Assembly: GCF_000189635.1 (NCBI RefSeq)
Contig: NW_002476542.1
Span: 301,335-365,334, forward strand
Source: Tetrahymena thermophila SB210
Taxonomy: Eukaryota; Ciliophora; Oligohymenophorea; Hymenostomatida; Tetrahymenidae
Length of the DNA: 64,000 nt
Direction of reading: 5' to 3'
The notes beneath the pieces were generated by a model. That model was not told the origin of the DNA and ran no database searches. It saw only the letters and a program-made list of their open reading frames with translations. This document shows, piece by piece, positions 58,735 through 64,000 of the stretch. The position numbers and the translations under genes are program-made. Position 1 is the stretch's first letter; every line of letters begins with the position of its first letter.

Positions 58735-60999
58735 TCAATTAATTTAATGGCTAATGACTGATGACAATATTCTATAATCAACATCACTTATTTCAGTATC
58801 TTTTGTGCATTTATCTAAGAACTTTTAGATATATTTTGTTTTTAATTCATTTGATAAGGATATTGCGAATTATTCTTCAAAGTGATTTCTTCTACTTACT
58901 TCTTCTAAATTTATTAATAGAAAAAATTTAATTTAAATTATTCGTATTATAAAATAATTACATGCGCTGGAGGTATCAAGATTCTTCTTACCTAAAAAGT
59001 AAGGCGAGCAACCTACAAGTGAAATAGCTGCAAGTTAATCTTTACTGAGCAAAATCATCACTGCCTTTTTCAAGAATAAGATATCTTGATATAGCTATAA
59101 AATATCTAAGCTTTTTTCAACCTGAGATTCAATTAATTCTTTCACAGATACATCAAAATCTTACTAATTAGTATATTGTTTCTTTTACCATAACCTAATT
59201 AATTTTATCAAAAATCAAATATATATTTTATCAAATTTGCTATTTATTTATTTATTTAATTAAAAATTAAGAAGAAATTAATTAAATTTACTTTGTTCCA
59301 AATATGATTTTTTGTAAATTTTTGGAAACTTTAGAATTTTTCATAACTTCTAATTTCTTTTTAAACTATTTGTTGATTTCTTTTTTGTTCAATTTTTAAA
59401 TCGACTCTCTTTAAAATTGTAAAGCCTTTTCTTTATCAAGTATTTAGCTGTTTATAACTTATGAAAGTTCATTTTACTATTCATTCAATTTTATTTAATC
59501 AATATCCACAAATTGTTTAAGTTTTAACTTGGAAACTTATGCTAAGCTTTCTGTAATCTTGCTAGATAAGTATTTAGGTAAATCTAAAACTGATGGAGAT
59601 GTAGATTTTGGATGAATAAATTTTTCATTTTCAATTAAGTTTGATTACCCTATCTTATCTTTTGCTAAGTAATCACTATTATTGCCATCTGTCTCAATAT
59701 CGCTAATCTTCTTTAGACCTATTTTAGGCTCTTTAAATTCCTTCACCTCATCATATCTATTTTCATTTTTCATTCAGTTATTTAAAAATTTATAAGTAAT
59801 ATTGATATTTACTTTGATTCCACCACAAAAGAAGGAATATCTATTAATTGTTAGTTATTTAATTCTTCATATTTATTTCCAATCTCTTTTTTAAATTTAT
59901 TTTTCTAAAAGTATATTCCATCCTCCTTCTAAAATATCTAATTGATTTGCATTATTTGTTCATAAGTGTCCTAGTACATATTTTACAAGAATAGAAGGAA
60001 AAATTCTTACTTTATTACTTTCTAAGCGATAATTCTACCAAAGTATCCTAGAATTACAACAATTACAAAAGTGTTATTCAGCATAGCTAATATTTCAGGA
60101 TAAGTCGGATACTAAATTTAGATTTAAAAGTAAACTTCATCCAAGGAGATTGAGAATTTGCAATAAGGTCCAATTCCATGATGAGGATTTAGAACCTCAC
60201 TTCTTTGGTAACTTTAGTTGATTTAGTCATAGGATAATAGCGAAGAAAAAGATTATTCAGATTAAATTAAAAAACCATCCTTCACTGAAGTGGTTTATTT
60301 TTGACCTTTAAATTCAGTCCAAAGAGCTTAATTTGAATAAGAATACATGAAATTATTTCTGTAAATTTGTTGAACCTTTTATGAAGTTGTATTGTACTAC
60401 TATGATAGCAATTTTATGCGTAAAGCTGCCTATTTGCCGTTGACCATATCATCAATATCTTTTTAACTAGCACAGTTATCAGGAATTGTTTTTTTAGCAT
60501 GATCAAGATCCAAACAACCATAAGCTAAGAGAAAGACTTAACTTTTGACACTACCTTTAGAGCTATATTCAAGAGTATAGTTGGAAACTTAAGAATAGTC
60601 AATACAGTAATATCCATCAAGTTAAGGGTTTGTACAATTCACTATATCGATACGCTTCATCATAGAAAAAGTTGGGCTTTGATAATTTAAGTAGGCCTAA
60701 TACACAATATACTTTTTATTTTACTAAGACTCCAGAAGGGCTACATCTTTGTTAAGTTAGTATTCAAACCTGAAACCAACCATATCACTGCTTAAATCTA
60801 ACTGAATAAGATCATCAGTTACAAAGGTTTGAGATCTATATTTAGGGTCTATCCCGTTTATTGCGTATTGTATTGTTAAGTAAATAAAGTAAGAAAATAT
60901 AATAAGGAAAATACTTAATGTCAAAATAAATCCTGCAAAAGCTCCTCTTTTAATTTACTTATTCTCACCCAATTTAAAATAAAATTAAGATGAAAACAT
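58735..60999 (-). CDS. Ciliate-specific membrane protein (tandem family copy 1)
   Basis: Predicted ATG 60999, TGA 58735-58737. Exon 1 (60999 to about 59813) encodes MFSSQFYFKLGENKQIKRGA, a TM helix (FILTLSIFLIIFSYFIYLTI), a long extracytosolic-looking domain beginning DPKYRSQTFVTDDLIQLDLS, then a second TM helix (AMLNNTFVIVVILGYFGRII) preceded by YPTYPEI. The remainder is cytosolic and charged: after an intron (about 59740-59812) comes VKEFKEPKIGLKKISDIETD, and later exons carry KEINKQFKKKLEVMKNSKVS, VEKSLDILQLYQDILFLKKA and FLEEVSRRNHFEEQFAISLS. It looks like a two-TM protein with a large loop and a helical tail. I recall this as a large uncharacterised family in Tetrahymena; no function can be given. 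A paralogue follows at 62561. Confidence 0.82.
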
Positions 61000-61989
61000 G
61001 TCAATTTTAGTAACACTAATTGTTAATTTCCAAAAACAATTTATTTAGTTTTATATTTTGTGAATTTTTTTAAATGAAATTTCTTTAAAAAGACAGACTG
61101 CTTTGTTTTTCAATTTTTATATCATCAAATTGCAATAAAGAATAAATCGTATTTGGTTGGCTGGATTTTACTATGATAAAAACTTAATTTACTAAAAAAT
61201 CATACTTTTCTTATTATTTCCTATATTTTAATTAAATTTATCAAGTGAAAAATAAATTGTTAAAATATTCATTATTTGAACTAATGAATGAAAATGATTT
61301 TAAATTAAAATTATGATAATTACTCTATAGTTATGCTAATAATTTGTTAAATTACTTAAAATACATAATTTTGTTTTCTGTAGAAATGAATAATTAACTT
61401 AAATGACTTTAAAATTAAAAGTAAAAATGAAGAAATCAAACAATAGATTTTTATTTAAATTTATTTGTTTTACAACATTTTAAAAAATTGATTATGCTTT
61501 TTTATTGTTCAAGAATTAATAAAAAACTTAATTTCAATAGCATTTTTAATAAATTAATTCACTCACTCACTTAAAAAATTTATTTTGTTAAAATTATATA
61601 TATTTTTTTTTTGTGCACTTTTAAAATTATTTTTATATACTATCATTGCATATTAATTAAACTAATTAGAAAAAGTGTTCTGAATTTTTATTAATTTTCG
61701 AAAGCATTTTAAAAACAAATACAACATAAATATAACACTTTGAAATTCTAAAAAATAATCATCGCTATTTATTAGTGATGATTTAAATAATAATTAGAAA
61801 TAAACATAATTTAATGAAAGATTATGTATATATAAAAATATATATATGTATTTATAAAATTTATTTTCTAAAAATATTTATAAATTTAGAGTAAAAATTA
61901 AAAAACAACGGCTAAAAATTTATTAATTTTAAATAAAATTTAATTTAAAAAGTTAAAACAAAAATACATATAAAATAAATACCTATATT
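61000..61989. other. AT-rich intergenic region
   Basis: Upstream of the first membrane-protein copy. Only AT-rich sequence, with a TA-repeat patch at about 61824-61850. Confidence 0.55.
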
Positions 61990-62303
61990 TCATTTATTAA
62001 ATAATAACTTTTATTATAAAGAAATTTAATTAAGCTGCTTATATTTAATTAGTCTTCTAGCATAAACTGTTTTATTAATCTATCCTTCATGAGAATAAAT
62101 AAAAGGATATTCTTTTTGATACTATTATTTTTTATGAGGCCATAAATCGTAACCTATAAAACCATCTTATTATTATCTCTTTTCTTAAGATTTAGTGTAA
62201 ATTAAAATTTTTGAAAATCTACAGATAAATTTCCATTAAGTTATGGGCTGGTTTAATTTACTAAATTTAGAGAAGCCCTACTAGCTACATAGCTAGCTAA
62301 CAT
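61990..62303 (-). CDS. Small 89-residue protein, hypothetical
   Basis: ATG 62303, exon 1 to 62223, a 44-nt intron (62179-62222, GTAGAT...AAAAG), exon 2 to TGA at 61990-61992. Both exons are in phase (27 + 62 residues). The protein starts MLASYVASRASLNLVNQTSP, with Ser/Ala/Arg and no acids, resembling a mitochondrial presequence. It continues with DGFIGYDLWPHKKQQYQKEY and PFIYSHEGQINKTVYARRLI, a well-composed, basic, aromatic segment. I do not recognise the family; a small subunit of a mitochondrial complex is one possibility, suggested only by the presequence-like start. It lies between the two tandem membrane-protein copies. Confidence 0.6.
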
Positions 62304-62560
62304 CTGAATTATTTTTAAAAATTAAAAAAAAACATGAAAACAATATAATTTTTATTTAAAATGACTTCTAGATCTAAAACATTCTTTTTCATATACTAAA
62401 TAACAGTTAATATAAACTTCTACTATTAATCGAATCTCATGTTTAACTAAAAATAAATTTTTGAGCTTAAAATTGATAAAAGTAAAAAAAATTAATTGAA
62501 TAAAGAAAATGAACATAAATTATAAAGTACAAACAAAACTAATATTTATGATAATTTTCA

Positions 62561-64000
62561 TCAACATTCCATTTGATTCCTAATGATTGAGGATAATATT
62601 CTAGAATCAACATCGTTTAACTCAGTATCTTTCGTGCATTTATCTAAGAACTTTTAAATATATTTTATTTTGAGTTCTTGAGATAGCGTTATGGCAAATT
62701 ATTCTTCAAAATAATTTCTTCTCCTTATTTCCTCTAAATTTATAATAAGAGTGTAATTTAATAAAAATCATTAGCATTTTGAAATTATTACATGTTGAGG
62801 AGGCATTAAGGTTTTTCTTACTGATCTCTTTGCTTAAAAAGTAAGGTGAACAACCTACAAGTGAAATAGCTGCTAGCTAATCTTTGCTGAGCAAGACCAT
62901 GACTGCCTTTTTAAGGAATATAATATCTTGATACAGCTATAAAATATCCAAGCTCTTTTCAACTTAGGACTCTATTAATTACTTCACAGATATATCAAAT
63001 TCTAGCTCCTTTTTTTCTTCTTTTTTTTTCCATAACCTAATTAATTTTAATGAGTTATTTATTGTTTTAATAATTGTGAATTTGTTTATTAATTTAATTA
63101 AGAATTTATAAGAAATCTAAATTATCTGTATTTATTTACTTTGCTCCAAATATAATTTTCTGTATATTTTTAGAAACATTTGAATTCATCATAACTTCTA
63201 ACTTCTTAGTAAAATATTAGCTAATTTCCTTTTTATTCATTTTTTCCATCACTTCTTTTTTAAATTACAAAACTTTTTCATTATCAGGAAATTAACTTTC
63301 TACAATAGATGGTAGTGGGTTTTATGATTTATATTTTGTTTAACCAATGCCCAAAGTTATTTTTCTTTATAATCTGATTGATTTTCTTGGATTGTTTAGC
63401 TTTGCAACTTAAACTGTGCTTTCAGCTATGTTGCTTGAAATGTATTTAGGAGAATCTAAAGCTAATGGTGATAAACATTTTGGACTTACTAATCTGTCAT
63501 TTTCAATAAAGTTGGATTATCCCATATTCTCTTTTACTAAGTAGTTAATATTATCATCGCCATCTGTTTAATTAGTAGCAATCGACTTCATACCTCTACT
63601 AGAATCTTTATACTCCATTATTTCATCTTACCCTTTTTCATTTTTCAAGTACTTATTTAAAATTTACTAATTTTATGATTGGTTGTTTTATGTTGAATTT
63701 TATTTTGTCTTAAAAGTAGGAACTAATATAGATTGTACGTTATTTGATTCTTCATACTCTTCTCCAATTTCTCTTTTTAATTTCTTTTTCTCAAAGTATA
63801 TTCCATCCTTCTTCTAAAATATCTAATTAATTTGCATTATTTACTCATAAGTGTCCTAGTACATATTCTACAAAAATAGAAGGAAAAACTCTTGCTTTAT
63901 TATATTCTAAGCAATAGCTCTACCAAAGTATCCTAGAGTCATTAAGAGAGCAAGTATACTATTTACCAAAGCTAATATCTCAGGATAAGTTGGATATTAA
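62561..64000 (-). CDS. Ciliate-specific membrane protein (tandem family copy 2, 5' part beyond right edge)
   Basis: Stop TGA at 62561-62563; the gene continues past 64000, so only the C-terminal part is here. From the right edge it reads QYPTYPEILALVNSILALLM, GYFGRAIAQNIIKQEFFLLF, LQNMYQDTYEQIMQINQIFQ, a variable Asn/Gln/Ser-rich stretch, KEISQYFTKKLEVMMNSNVS, VEKSLDILQLYQDIIFLKKA, LVGCSPYFLSKEIS and KYIQKFLDKCTKDTELNDVD. This follows the copy at 58735-60999 segment by segment, including intron positions (after IIFGAK and after the SPYFL region). The variable middle differs most, and the last residues (RNQMEC against SHQIN) also differ. Function is unknown. Confidence 0.82.

Overview
This window is nuclear DNA from a ciliate that uses the Tetrahymena-type code (TAA and TAG read as glutamine, only TGA as stop), and most likely from Tetrahymena or a close relative. 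Three things show this: every recognisable protein runs through many in-frame TAA/TAG codons at positions where Gln fits, genes end at TGA, and short AT-rich GT...AG introns interrupt the genes in AT-rich surroundings. Translation with the standard code breaks nearly every gene into fragments, so all genes below were re-read by eye with the ciliate code and the splice sites were judged by reading-frame continuity.

Layout, left to right: (1) 1-~7000 minus, a large protein kinase + MORN repeat + leucine-rich-repeat gene running off the left edge; (2) an AT-rich gap with a tandem ~279-bp duplication; (3) 8642-9941 plus, a tyrosine-aminotransferase-like PLP enzyme; (4) 10410-15038 minus, a protein with two cyclic-nucleotide-binding domains and a huge Gln/Asn/Ser-rich tail; (5) 16822-18054 plus, the axonemal dynein assembly factor DNAAF1/LRRC50; (6) 18904-20544 minus, a WD40 protein; (7) 21901-23404 plus, a J-domain co-chaperone with an acidic middle and a C-terminal C2H2-like finger; (8) 24036-~33080 minus, a giant phosphatidylinositol 4-kinase III alpha gene; (9) 33362-35623 minus, a multi-spanning membrane RING protein with a Gln-rich tail; (10) 37650-38994 minus, a secreted protein built from 66-bp (22-residue) tandem repeats with a GDWWFDPN core.

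From ~39 kb the window becomes gene-poor: very AT-rich, with a 613-bp direct duplication and possible remnants of degenerate coding sequence, including a fragment that resembles the C-terminal end of a piggyBac-type transposase. Set in this gene-poor DNA are three related cysteine-rich, signal-peptide-bearing, apparently GPI-anchored surface proteins (44787-45980, 53975-55069, 56352-57494, all minus) and one compact, intronless, mitochondrial-type acyl-CoA synthetase (49800-51812 plus). The right end holds two tandem copies of a ciliate-specific membrane protein family (58735-60999, and 62561 to beyond 64000), separated by a small 89-residue gene with a 44-nt intron.

The most interesting points are the kinase-MORN-LRR fusion with a DFN motif, the secreted tryptophan-rich repeat protein that is hidden in the wrong frame under the standard code, the surface-protein cluster, and the relics in the AT-rich stretches. 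No tRNA, rRNA, CRISPR, telomere or chromosome-breakage sequence was recognised. Coordinates of multi-exon genes are for the span; intron borders are predictions.
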